Assembly (NCBI GenBank): GCA_031459715.1 | Contig: JAVKIA010000010.1 | Span: 1 to 62,500 of the forward strand | Length of the DNA: 62,500 bases | Direction: 5' to 3' | DNA from: Armatimonadota bacterium | GTDB taxonomy: Bacteria; Sysuimicrobiota; Sysuimicrobiia; Sysuimicrobiales; Humicultoraceae | Part shown: one piece after another, positions 25,809-35,472 of the stretch | Layout of the letters: each line of letters begins with the position of its first letter | Numbering within the stretch: position 1 is the first letter of the stretch | Made by a program: the position numbers and the translations under genes | Notes under the pieces: generated by a model | Told to the model about the DNA's origin: nothing | Database searches by the model: none | Seen by the model: the letters and a program-made list of their open reading frames with translations, nothing else

Positions 25809-26213
25809 GTGACAATGGTGATGGCTCAACCGCTGGCCCACGCCTCGGGAAGCCGCAAGGAGGCTCGCGCCCGGGTGTGGTTGCGGCCGGGCAGCGGGCG
25901 GATCCTGGTGAACGAGCGAGAGGTGGACGCCTACTTTCCCACAGCCGCCCTGCGCGCTGCCGTGCGCCGGCCGCTGGTCCTGGCCGGAGCGGAGGGACGA
26001 TTCGACGTCTCCATCCACGTGGATGGAGGCGGGGTGCGCGGGCAGGCGGAGGCGGCGCGGCACGCTCTGGCCCGGGCGCTGCTGCGGGTGGACGAGGGAC
26101 TGCGGCCGGTGCTGCGCGGCGAGGGGCTGCTCACCCGCGACCCCCGGATGAAGGAACGGAAGAAGTACGGGCGGAAGCGCGCCCGGAAGGGCTTCCAGTA
26201 CAGCAAGCGGTAG
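25809..26213 (+). CDS. rpsI: Ribosomal protein S9
   Basis: This 134-residue small-subunit protein shows GSRKEARARVWLRPGSGRIL and VNEREVDAYF. Its C-terminal tail KERKKYGRKRARKGFQYSKR reaches the P-site tRNA in the ribosome. GTG at 25809 is used; ATG at 25815 is possible. It closes the rplM transcript, which ends at the hairpin at 26235. Confidence 0.96.
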   Translation: MTMVMAQPLAHASGSRKEARARVWLRPGSGRILVNEREVDAYFPTAALRAAVRRPLVLAGAEGRFDVSIHVDGGGVRGQAEAARHALARALLRVDEGLRPVLRGEGLLTRDPRMKERKKYGRKRARKGFQYSKR

Positions 26214-26234
26214 CTGGTGGCGGGGTCTTCCCGC

Positions 26235-26264
26235 AGGAGGGTGGACCTCGGTCCACCCTCCTTT
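26235..26264 (+). terminator. Rho-independent terminator after rpsI
   Basis: A perfect 13 bp inverted repeat (aggagggtggacc with its complement at 26250-26262) forms a hairpin with a very tight loop. It is followed by a short, interrupted T run (tttgctt). The stem is strong and the tail weak. Confidence 0.8.
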
Positions 26265-26385
26265 GCTTGTGGCGGGTCTTATGGCGATCTGGTGAGGGAT
26301 CCTGCGGCGGATCCTGCCGGCGGAAGGGGAGGCCGGTAGCCGCCGTCGGCCGTGGGGCGGTGGGGGTCTGGGCGGAGGACGGGCC

Positions 26386-27729
26386 GTGACGGTGCGGGTG
26401 GTCATTCTCGGCGCGGGAGGGCGGGACTTCCACAACTTCAACGTGTACTTCCGGGAGCGGCCGGAGTACGAGGTGGTGGCCTTCACCGCCGCCCAGATCC
26501 CTGCCATTGAAGGGCGGGTCTACCCTCCAGCCCTGGCCGGGCCCCGCTATCCCAGCGGGATTCCCATCGTCGCTGAGAAGGAGCTGACCGACCTGATCCG
26601 CCGCCAGCGCGTGGACCAGGTGGTCTTCGCCTACAGCGACGTCTCCCACGAGCACGTCATGCACCTGGCCTCGCAGGCCCTGGCCGCGGGGGCCGGTTTC
26701 CGCATCCTGGGACCGGAGGAGACCATGCTCCGCTCACCCGTCCCGGTGATCGCCGTGGGGGCGGTGCGCACCGGTAGCGGGAAGAGCCAGACCGCCCGGC
26801 GGGTGGCGGCCATCCTGCGGGCGGCGGGCCGGCGGGTTGTAGTCATTCGCCACCCCATGGCCTACGGGGACCTGCTGCGGCAGCGGGTGCAGCGCTTCGC
26901 CACTCCGGAGGACCTGGACCGGGGCGCGCTGACCATCGAGGAGCGGGAGGAGTATGAACCCCATCTGGCCGCCGGGACGGTGGTCTACGCCGGCGTGGAC
27001 TACGCCCAGGTAGTGCGCCAGGCGGCGGCGGAGGCCGAGGTCATCCTCTGGGACGGGGGCAACAACGACTTCCCTTTTATCCGCCCCGACTTCTTCATCG
27101 TCGTGGCCGATCCGCACCGCGCCGGGCACGAGCTCCGCTACCACCCCGGCGAGACCAACCTGCGCCTGGCGGACGTGGTGGTGATCAACAAGGTCGACAC
27201 CGCGTCCCCGGAGAATGTGGCGGCGGTGCGGCGCAACGTGGCCGCAGTCAACCCCCGGGCGGTGGTGGTGGAGGCGGCCTCGCCCATCACCGTCACCCAT
27301 CCGGAGGCGCTGACCGGGCGCACCGCGGTGGTGGTGGAGGACGGGCCCACCGTGACCCACGGGGAGATGCCCTACGGGGCCGGCCTGCTGGCGGCACAGC
27401 GGTACGGGGCGCGGGTGATTGACCCGCGCCCTTATGCCCGGGGCTCGATCCGCGAGGTGTACCGAGCCTACCCCCACCTGGACCGGGTCCTCCCGGCCAT
27501 GGGCTACGGGAGGGAGCAGATCGCCGAGCTGGAGGCCACGCTACAGCAGGCGGAGGCGGAGGTGGTGGTCAGCGGGACGCCGGTGGACCTGCGGCGGGTA
27601 GTCCGCCTGGACAAGCCCATCGTGCAGGTGACCTACGAGCTGGAGGAACGGGGCTCACCCACCCTGGCGCAGCTGGTGGAGCAGTGGCTGGCCGGGGTGC
27701 CGGGGAGCGAGGGGAGGCGGGGGAGATGA
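26386..27729 (+). CDS. Cyclic 2,3-diphosphoglycerate synthetase-like P-loop protein
   Basis: This 447-residue protein opens with a Rossmann-like region (VVILGAGGRDFHNFNVYF), which is a hallmark of the cPGS family. A P-loop domain follows with Walker A GAVRTGSGKSQT at 125-136, DGGNNDFPF at 223-231, and VVINKVD at about 265-271, resembling the G-domain NKxD. In methanogens the family makes the thermoprotectant cyclic 2,3-diphosphoglycerate from 2,3-BPG and ATP. The bacterial members' role is not established here. GTG at 26386 has GGAGG seven bases upstream. It overlaps argF by ATGA, so the two are cotranscribed. Confidence 0.8.
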   Translation: MTVRVVILGAGGRDFHNFNVYFRERPEYEVVAFTAAQIPAIEGRVYPPALAGPRYPSGIPIVAEKELTDLIRRQRVDQVVFAYSDVSHEHVMHLASQALAAGAGFRILGPEETMLRSPVPVIAVGAVRTGSGKSQTARRVAAILRAAGRRVVVIRHPMAYGDLLRQRVQRFATPEDLDRGALTIEEREEYEPHLAAGTVVYAGVDYAQVVRQAAAEAEVILWDGGNNDFPFIRPDFFIVVADPHRAGHELRYHPGETNLRLADVVVINKVDTASPENVAAVRRNVAAVNPRAVVVEAASPITVTHPEALTGRTAVVVEDGPTVTHGEMPYGAGLLAAQRYGARVIDPRPYARGSIREVYRAYPHLDRVLPAMGYGREQIAELEATLQQAEAEVVVSGTPVDLRRVVRLDKPIVQVTYELEERGSPTLAQLVEQWLAGVPGSEGRRGR

Positions 27730-28655
27730 TGGATCTGCGCGGACGCGACCTGGTCTCCATGGACGACCTGAGCGCGGAGGAGCTGTGGGCGGTGCTGGAC
27801 TTCGCCCGCGACCTGAAGCGCCGCTGGGAGCGGGCCGACCGTCCCCAGCCCCTGACCGGCCGCATGCTGGCCATGATCTTTGAGAAACCGTCGCTGCGCA
27901 CCCGGGTGACCTTCGAGGTGGCCATGTACCAGCTGGGCGGGGCGTCCATCTACCTGGCCCCCCAGGACGTCCAGCTCGGTGTGCGGGAGACGGTTCCTGA
28001 CGCCGCACGCAACCTGGAGCGGTGGGTGGACGTGATCATGGCCCGCACCTTCTCCCACCAGACGGTGGTAGAGCTGGCGGAGCATGCGCGCATCCCGGTG
28101 ATCAACGGCCTCTCCGACCGGGAGCACCCCTGCCAGACGCTGGCAGATCTGCTTACCCTCTACGAGCGCTTCGGAGGGTTCAAGGAAATCACGCTGGCCT
28201 GGGTGGGGGACGGCAACAACGTCTGCCATTCGCTCCTGCTGGGCGCAGCCAAGGTGGGGCTGACCGTGCGCGTGGCCACCCCGCCGGGGCACGCTCCTGA
28301 TCCCGCCATCCTGCAGCGTGCCCAGGCGCAGGCCCGCAGCAGCGGGGCGACCATCACCCTGACCATGGACCCCGAAGAGGCGGTGCGGGGGGTGGACGTG
28401 ATCTACACCGACGTCTGGGCCAGCATGGGTCAGGAGCATGAGCGCGCCCAGCGGCTGCAGCTCTTCCGCCCCTATCAGGTGAACGCAGCGCTGCTGCGGC
28501 TGGCGCGTCCCGAGGCGGTGGTGATGCACTGCCTGCCGGCACACCGCGGGGAGGAGATCACCGCCGAGGTGCTGGACGGACCGCAGGCCATTGTCTTCGA
28601 CCAGGCGGAGAACCGGCTGCACGCGCAGAAGGCGCTGCTGGCGATGATACTGTAG
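27726..28655 (+). CDS. argF: Ornithine carbamoyltransferase
   Basis: This 309-residue enzyme makes citrulline from ornithine and carbamoyl phosphate. The phosphate-binding motif is EKPSLRTRVTFEVA. HPCQTLADLLT and the ornithine-side DVWASMGQE are present, and the active-site HCLPAHRGEEIT is complete, which favours ornithine over other transcarbamylases. ATG at 27726 overlaps the previous stop as ATGA; ATG at 27729 is next to it. The longer frame from 27684 is inside the upstream gene. No other arginine gene is in the window. Confidence 0.92.
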   Translation: MMDLRGRDLVSMDDLSAEELWAVLDFARDLKRRWERADRPQPLTGRMLAMIFEKPSLRTRVTFEVAMYQLGGASIYLAPQDVQLGVRETVPDAARNLERWVDVIMARTFSHQTVVELAEHARIPVINGLSDREHPCQTLADLLTLYERFGGFKEITLAWVGDGNNVCHSLLLGAAKVGLTVRVATPPGHAPDPAILQRAQAQARSSGATITLTMDPEEAVRGVDVIYTDVWASMGQEHERAQRLQLFRPYQVNAALLRLARPEAVVMHCLPAHRGEEITAEVLDGPQAIVFDQAENRLHAQKALLAMIL

Positions 28656-28670
28656 AGGGAGAGAGGGTCC

Positions 28671-29474
28671 ATGCCCCGCCTCCTGGACCTGCTGGACATC
28701 CTGCTGGTGACCGTCCTGGTCTACCAGTTGCTCCTGCTCATCCGGGGCACCCGGGCGGTGCAGCTGGTCATGGGGCTGGTAGTCCTCTTCGTCCTCTACG
28801 CCGTCAGCCGCGTGCTGGGGCTGGTCACCCTGAACTGGCTGCTCTCCTACGTGGGCATCGTCATACCCATCGCCTTCCTCATCCTGTTCCAGCCCGAGCT
28901 GCGGCGGATGCTGGAGCAGCTGGGGCGGGGCGGAGTGCTCAGCACCGCCTTCGGCACCCCCCTGGGGCGGGAGGAGGCCATCCGCCTGGTCAGCGATGTG
29001 GCCCGGGCGGCGCGCGTGCTGGCCATCCGCCGCACGGGCGCCCTGATGGTCCTGGAGCGCAACACCGGCCTGACCGACGTGGTGGAGACAGGGATCCGCG
29101 TGGACGCCGCCGTCACCGTCCCCCTGCTGCTGACCATCTTCTACCCCCACACCCCGCTGCACGACGGGGCAGTGATCATCCGGGGGAACCGGGTGCTGGC
29201 GGCGGCCTGCCTGCTGCCGCTTTCCGAGAACCCCGCGCTGAGCAAGACGCTGGGGACGCGGCACCGCGCCGCCCTGGGGATCAGCGAGCAGAGCGACGCC
29301 GTGGCCGTGGTGGTCTCGGGGGAGACCGGCGCCATATCAGTGGCCAGGGAGGGGGAGCTGCGCCGCGGGCTCTCGGAGGAGGAACTGAAGGTCTACCTGC
29401 TCGGCCTGGTCGGCCCCCATCCGGGCAGGCCGTTGCCCTGGTGGCCGTGGCGCCGGGCAGCCGAAGGACGCTAG
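28671..29474 (+). CDS. cdaA: Membrane diadenylate cyclase CdaA
   Basis: This 267-residue protein makes c-di-AMP from two ATP. It has three N-terminal helices (residues about 8-24, 30-50 and 56-74), then the DAC domain with Asp165-Gly166-Ala167 in LHDGAVII and the RHR motif at 197-199 in GTRHRAALG. Gene order cdaA-cdaR-glmM is the classic one. c-di-AMP controls potassium and osmolyte balance in many Gram-positive-type bacteria. It lies 15 bp after argF. Confidence 0.95.
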   Translation: MPRLLDLLDILLVTVLVYQLLLLIRGTRAVQLVMGLVVLFVLYAVSRVLGLVTLNWLLSYVGIVIPIAFLILFQPELRRMLEQLGRGGVLSTAFGTPLGREEAIRLVSDVARAARVLAIRRTGALMVLERNTGLTDVVETGIRVDAAVTVPLLLTIFYPHTPLHDGAVIIRGNRVLAAACLLPLSENPALSKTLGTRHRAALGISEQSDAVAVVVSGETGAISVAREGELRRGLSEEELKVYLLGLVGPHPGRPLPWWPWRRAAEGR

Positions 29475-29477
29475 ACC

Positions 29478-30152
29478 ATGCGGCGGCTGAACGCGGTCAT
29501 CGGCGAGCGGTGGTTGCTCTTCCTGCTCTCCCTGGCCATCGCCACCGCCCTGTGGTTTTCCGTGCGGGAGGGGCCGCGCCAGGTCATCTTCCCCGAGCGC
29601 CCGGGGGCGGTGCTGCGCACGGTGGCGGTGGTGCCCACGCTGGTCGGCGCTCCGGCTGAGGGCTTCGCCGTGCGCGCCGTGGAAGTGCGGCCGCCCGTGG
29701 TCACGCTGGCCGGGCCCCTGGACGTGCTGCAGGGGCTGGACCGGGTCTCCACCGCCGCGGTCACCATTCAGAACGCGCGCAGCGATGTCACCCGCACCGT
29801 GGAGCTGCGTCTGCCTCCACAGATCCGCTCCATCGGTGCCGTCGCCGTCAGCGTGCGCATCGGCCCGGCCACGCTGCGCTCCCTGGTGCGGGAGATGCCG
29901 GTGCAGCTGCAACGCCTCCCCGAAGACCTGCGCGCCATGGTAGAGCCGACAGCGGTCACGGTGGAGGTGGAGGGGCCTCCGGAACTGGCCGCCTCGCTAC
30001 GCCCCTCGGACCTGCGGGTGGTCGTGGACGCGGCAGCCATGGCCCCCGGCGCCTACCGGGTGCGACCGCAGGTGCAGGTGCCCTCGGGTGTGCGCGTGGT
30101 CGCGCTCCAGCCGCCGGAGATCCTGGTGACGGTGCGTCGCCACGCCCCGTGA
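29478..30152 (+). CDS. cdaR: YbbR-domain regulator of diadenylate cyclase (CdaR)
   Basis: This 224-residue protein has one N-terminal membrane helix (WLLFLLSLAIATALWFSV) and an extracytoplasmic part built from two or more YbbR-like repeats. Examples are VRAVEVRPPVVTLAGPLDVL and VEPTAVTVEVEGPPELAASL. It is shorter than the B. subtilis protein, which has four repeats. It interacts with CdaA in known systems and modulates c-di-AMP output. It is placed 3 bp after cdaA and overlaps glmM by 4 bp (GTGA). Confidence 0.88.
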   Translation: MRRLNAVIGERWLLFLLSLAIATALWFSVREGPRQVIFPERPGAVLRTVAVVPTLVGAPAEGFAVRAVEVRPPVVTLAGPLDVLQGLDRVSTAAVTIQNARSDVTRTVELRLPPQIRSIGAVAVSVRIGPATLRSLVREMPVQLQRLPEDLRAMVEPTAVTVEVEGPPELAASLRPSDLRVVVDAAAMAPGAYRVRPQVQVPSGVRVVALQPPEILVTVRRHAP

Positions 30153-31516
30153 GTGCTGGTAGCCGCCCCGGGCGGCTGTTTGGCACCGACGGCATTCGTG
30201 GGGTGGCCAACCGCGACCTCACGGCGGAACTGGCCCTGCGCGTCGGCCGCGCCCTGGTGGCCACCCTGGGGCGCGGCGCCTACCTGCTGGGACGGGACAC
30301 GCGCCTCTCCGGGCCGATGCTGGAGGCGGCCATCGCCGCAGGGATCTGCGCCGGGGGCGGCGACGTGGAGCGCGGCGGGATCCTCCCCACCCCGGCGGTG
30401 GCCTTCCTCACGCGCCACCTGGGCCGTCCCGGGGGTATCGTCCTGTCCGCCTCACACAACCCCATCGAGGACAACGGCATCAAGCTCTTCGGTCCGGACG
30501 GCTTCAAGTTCCCCGACGAGGTAGAGGAGCGTATCGAGGCGGCCATGGGACGGGAGGAGCCGGCGCCCTGGGGGAGAGGGGTGGGAGGCGCCCGCGATCT
30601 GCCGCAGGCGGAGGACCTCTACCTGGAGTACCTGCTGGGCCTGGGGCTGCGGCCGCCGGGAGGGCTGCGCGTGGTCGTGGACTGCGCCTTTGGGGCCGCC
30701 TACCGCGTGGCGCCGCGGCTGTGGCGGGCGCTGGGGGCGGAGGTGGTGGCCCTGCATGCAGAAGCCGACGGGGGGAGGATCAACGTGGGTTGCGGCTCCA
30801 CCCACCCGGAGCTGTTGCAGCAGGCGGTGGTCTCCTCCGGTGCACAGGTGGGCTTTGCCCACGACGGGGACGCCGACCGCGTCATCGCCGTAGACGAACG
30901 CGGGGAGGTGGTGGACGGCGATGCCATAATGGCCATTTGCGCCAGCTACCTGGCCGCGCGGGGGGCGCTGCCGGGTGGCGTGGTGGTGGCCACGGTGATG
31001 AGCAACCTGGGCCTGGAGCGGTACCTGGCCGGCGAGGGCATCCGCCTGGAACGGACGCAGGTGGGCGACCGTTACGTCCTGGAACGAATGCGCCAGCTGG
31101 GAGCGGCGCTGGGCGGTGAGCAAAGCGGGCACGTTATCTTCCTGGAGAGGGCCACCACCGGCGACGGCCTGGTCACCGCCCTGCACCTGGCGCACATCAT
31201 ACGGGAGAGCGGGCAACCGCTGTCCGCGCTTGGCGCCGGGTTCACCCGCTACCCGCAGGTCCTGCGCAACGTCCGCGTGGCCGACCGCAGCGCCTGGTCC
31301 GAGGACGAAGAGGTGCGCGCTGCCCTGGATGCGGCTGAGGGGCGCCTGGGCCAGCGGGGGCGCATCCTGGTGCGACCCAGCGGGACGGAGCCGCTGGTGC
31401 GGGTAATGGTCGAGGCGGAAGAGGCGGCGGAGGCCGATGAGATAGCCGGGGCGGTGGCGCAGGTGATCGCCCGGCGACACGGTGATCCGGCCGGAGGGGA
31501 GAGCTATGGCGCGTGA
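30149..31516 (+). CDS. glmM: Phosphoglucosamine mutase
   Basis: This 455-residue enzyme converts glucosamine-6-phosphate to glucosamine-1-phosphate for UDP-GlcNAc. It shows RLFGTDGIRGVAN, the phosphoserine loop VLSASHNPIEDNG, the metal loop HDGDADRV, GGEQSGHVI and the phosphate-binding RPSGTEPLVRVM. Length is normal. It starts at GTG overlapping cdaR and overlaps the next gene by 11 bp. In other bacteria GlmM and CdaA interact, tying wall precursor supply to c-di-AMP. Confidence 0.96.
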   Translation: MSAGSRPGRLFGTDGIRGVANRDLTAELALRVGRALVATLGRGAYLLGRDTRLSGPMLEAAIAAGICAGGGDVERGGILPTPAVAFLTRHLGRPGGIVLSASHNPIEDNGIKLFGPDGFKFPDEVEERIEAAMGREEPAPWGRGVGGARDLPQAEDLYLEYLLGLGLRPPGGLRVVVDCAFGAAYRVAPRLWRALGAEVVALHAEADGGRINVGCGSTHPELLQQAVVSSGAQVGFAHDGDADRVIAVDERGEVVDGDAIMAICASYLAARGALPGGVVVATVMSNLGLERYLAGEGIRLERTQVGDRYVLERMRQLGAALGGEQSGHVIFLERATTGDGLVTALHLAHIIRESGQPLSALGAGFTRYPQVLRNVRVADRSAWSEDEEVRAALDAAEGRLGQRGRILVRPSGTEPLVRVMVEAEEAAEADEIAGAVAQVIARRHGDPAGGESYGA

Positions 31517-32372
31517 GGAGCGCGCGCTGCCCCCTGCGGGCCTGCCGGTCGTGGACCTGCTGGGGGTGCCGGTACACCCCATCTCGCTGCCCGAAGCGGT
31601 GGCGTTTCTGGAGGAGGCCGTGGTCCGCCGACGGCCGGCGACCGTGATCTCGCTGAACGGGGCGCTGCTGGTACGGGCGCTACGAGACCGCCAGCTCCGC
31701 GAAGCGGTCTGCGCCGCCACTCTGGTCATCCCCGACGGCGTGGGCGTCGTGCTGGCGGCGCGCATCCTGGGCGTCCCCCTGCACCGTCGCCTCCCAGGGG
31801 TGGACCTGGCGGAGGCGCTGTGCGCCGCGGTGGCCGCGCGATGCGGCCGGGTCTTCCTCCTGGGCGCCGCCCCGGGGGTGGCCGAAGCCGCGCTGGAGAG
31901 GTTGCGGCAGCGGTACCCGGGGCTGGAGGGCGTCGGGGTGGCCCACGGCTTTTTCCGCCCGGAGGAGGAGGCGGCGCTGCTGGCGCGCATCGCGCGGGCG
32001 CGACCGGACGTCCTCCTGGTGGCGCTGGGCGCACCCCGCCAGGAGCAGTGGATGCATCAACACGCGCCGGCGCTGGGCGTGCCGGTGGTCATGGGGGTAG
32101 GGGGCACTCTGGACGTGCTGGCGGGTCGGGCGCGACGCGCGCCGCGCTGGGTGCAGACCCTGGGCCTGGAGTGGCTCTACCGTGCGGCCCGTGAGCCGTG
32201 GCGCTGGAGCGTGGTCAGGACGATCCCGCCGTTGTTCCTGGTTGCCCTGCGGGAGCGCCTGCGCGCGGCCCGCCGCTACCGCTCGCGAACAATCCGTTCC
32301 GGAGGGACGGCGGCGCCTGATCCGGCCCTGCGGCCCGGCACCAGGAGCCGCCCCGGGAGCACGGCGAAATGA
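31506..32372 (+). CDS. WecG/TagA/CpsF-family glycosyltransferase
   Basis: This 288-residue GT26-type protein shows DLLGVPVHPISLPEAV, ATVISLNGALLVRAL, LVIPDGVGVVLAARIL, LLGAAPGVAEAALERL, GAPRQEQWMHQH and VGGTLDVLAGRARRAP. The family transfers N-acetylmannosamine(uronic acid) to lipid-linked GlcNAc in teichoic acid or common antigen synthesis. ATG at 31506 follows a GGAGGGGAG site, so I prefer it to the start at 31482. Its place after glmM fits use of UDP-HexNAc. The last 35 residues are basic and low in complexity. Confidence 0.87.
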   Translation: MAREERALPPAGLPVVDLLGVPVHPISLPEAVAFLEEAVVRRRPATVISLNGALLVRALRDRQLREAVCAATLVIPDGVGVVLAARILGVPLHRRLPGVDLAEALCAAVAARCGRVFLLGAAPGVAEAALERLRQRYPGLEGVGVAHGFFRPEEEAALLARIARARPDVLLVALGAPRQEQWMHQHAPALGVPVVMGVGGTLDVLAGRARRAPRWVQTLGLEWLYRAAREPWRWSVVRTIPPLFLVALRERLRAARRYRSRTIRSGGTAAPDPALRPGTRSRPGSTAK

Positions 32373-32439
32373 GAGGGTGCGTGGGTGGTGCCTGGATGAT
32401 AGGGTGAGAGGAGGTGAGAGCGGCACCGGAAGACACGGA

Positions 32440-32620
32440 GCCGTGCCGCAGCGCCTGATCCTCTTCCGCTACCACCGCAAGCGGGGTTCTGCTGCCGAAC
32501 GGCAGGTAGCGGGGGAGGATGACGAGGGAGGGGACCTCGGAGCTTTCGGCGGGTGACCCTAGGCCTGGTCCGGGCCTGCACGGCCTCCGCTCCAGCACGC
32601 CACGGAGCCGGAGGGAAGGG
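32440..32620 (+). ncRNA. glmS ribozyme/riboswitch (glucosamine-6-phosphate responsive)
   Basis: The leader of glmS holds the full conserved core in order. Cleavage-site AGCGCC is at 32450-32455 with the predicted cut between A32450 and G32451. A 16 bp P2 helix pairs 32458-32473 with 32505-32520, including two G-U pairs. GACGAGG follows at 32521-32527 and TTCGGCGGGTG at 32545-32555. This matches the known glmS ribozyme layout (RF00234). Binding of glucosamine-6-phosphate triggers self-cleavage and loss of glmS mRNA. The 3' boundary is approximate, because P3.1 and P4 were not folded. It fills most of the 350 bp gene-free stretch before glmS. Confidence 0.92.
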
Positions 32621-32725
32621 GATGCGCAAACCCCGGCGGTGACGCCGGCCCAACCGCCCCCCGGGACGTCATGGCGACAACCCAGGGCATATTCTTTCCT
32701 GGTGCCCGCGAGGCGGAGGGTTCCT

Positions 32726-34566
<1,841 letters not shown>

Positions 34567-34570
<4 letters not shown>

Positions 34571-34743
34571 GCGGGGAAGCACCTGGCATCGACCCGGAAC
34601 TACTGCGCATCCTGGCCTGTCCCGTGGACAAGGCCCCGGTGGAACTGCACGGCGACCGCATTGTCTGCACACACTGCGGGCGCCGCTACCCCATCCGGGA
34701 CGGCATCCCGGTCATGCTGGTGGAGGAGGCGGAGCTGCCGTAG
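34567..34743 (+). CDS. Trm112-like small zinc-ribbon protein (YcaR family)
   Basis: This 58-residue protein starts at ATG in a 4 bp overlap with the glmS stop. It has ILACPVDKAPVEL, then VCTHCGRRYPIRDGIPVMLV, the usual UPF0434/Trm112 pattern. One of the expected first-pair cysteines is replaced: it reads CPVD rather than CPxC, leaving three cysteines. Eukaryotic Trm112 activates methyltransferases; the bacterial role is not settled. Coupling to glmS suggests co-translation rather than shared function. Confidence 0.82.
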
Positions 34744-34817
34744 GTCCCTGGGGGAGTCCGCCGCCGGCGAATCCCGGAGAGGCCCGCTTCCTGCGCGGCG
34801 CCCACGGCAGAGGACGG

Positions 34818-35198
34818 ATGGAGATCGCGGGTGTCGGTGTAGACATCGTGGAGGTGGATCGGCTGCAGGCGGCGCTGCACCGCCGGGGCGACCGCCTGCT
34901 GCACCGGCTCTTCACCGCGGAGGAGCTGGCCCGGGCCCGCCCCGCCCGGGCCCGGCTGCAGCGCCTGGCCGCCCGCTTTGCCGCCAAGGAGGCGGTGATG
35001 AAGGCGCTGGGGGTGGGGTGGCGCGGCGTGGGGTGGCGGACCATCGAGATCCGCACCGACCCCCAGGGCAGGCCCGCCGTCATTCTGCACGGCGCGGCGC
35101 AGCGACTGGCGGAGGCACGCGGTGTGGCCGAGGTGCTGGTCTCGCTCACCCACAGCGGCTCGCTGGCGGCGGCCAGCGCGGTGGCCCTGCGGTGGTGA
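34818..35198 (+). CDS. acpS: Holo-[acyl-carrier-protein] synthase
   Basis: This 126-residue protein transfers phosphopantetheine from CoA to the acyl carrier protein. It shows GVGVDIVEVDRLQAAL with the metal-binding Asp, LFTAEELARA, AARFAAKEAVMKALGVG with the catalytic Lys-Glu, and SLTHSGSLAAASAVA. Length is typical. It lies 74 bp after the small zinc protein, and the nnr gene follows about 275 bp later; the two are often neighbours in other bacteria. Confidence 0.93.
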   Translation: MEIAGVGVDIVEVDRLQAALHRRGDRLLHRLFTAEELARARPARARLQRLAARFAAKEAVMKALGVGWRGVGWRTIEIRTDPQGRPAVILHGAAQRLAEARGVAEVLVSLTHSGSLAAASAVALRW

Positions 35199-35316
35199 CC
35201 GCCCGTCGTGTGCGTGGTCTGAGCGAGGGGCAGAAGACGCGAAGAGGGACGCGAGCTTTCTGCGGCTTTTCACCGTCTTCGGCCGCACCGCCGGTTCCTA
35301 CTGCCCACAGGGCTGA

Positions 35317-35338
35317 TCTCGGGAGTTACCCCCCGAGA
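35317..35338 (+). other. Stem-loop in the acpS-nnr gap
   Basis: A 7 bp stem (tctcggg with cccgaga) closes an 8-base loop 119 bp after acpS. There is no T run, so it is at best a factor-dependent end or an RNA processing element. The rest of the 275 bp gap shows no clear promoter. Confidence 0.3.
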
Positions 35339-35472
35339 AGACCCACGCGGCTGTCAGAGTCCACGTGCGCGACGTTTGACTCGGCTATTTCGCCGGGAGG
35401 CTCGCGCCCCTCTGCAAGGCACGGTAGCATCGCTTTCTCGGGGCGTCAATCCCGAACCTTCGTTCATCGGCT

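Noticed and set aside
32519-32725. N-terminal extension of GlmS through the leader
   Set aside because: GlmS must expose Cys2 as its N-terminus, and this region forms part of the ribozyme leader.
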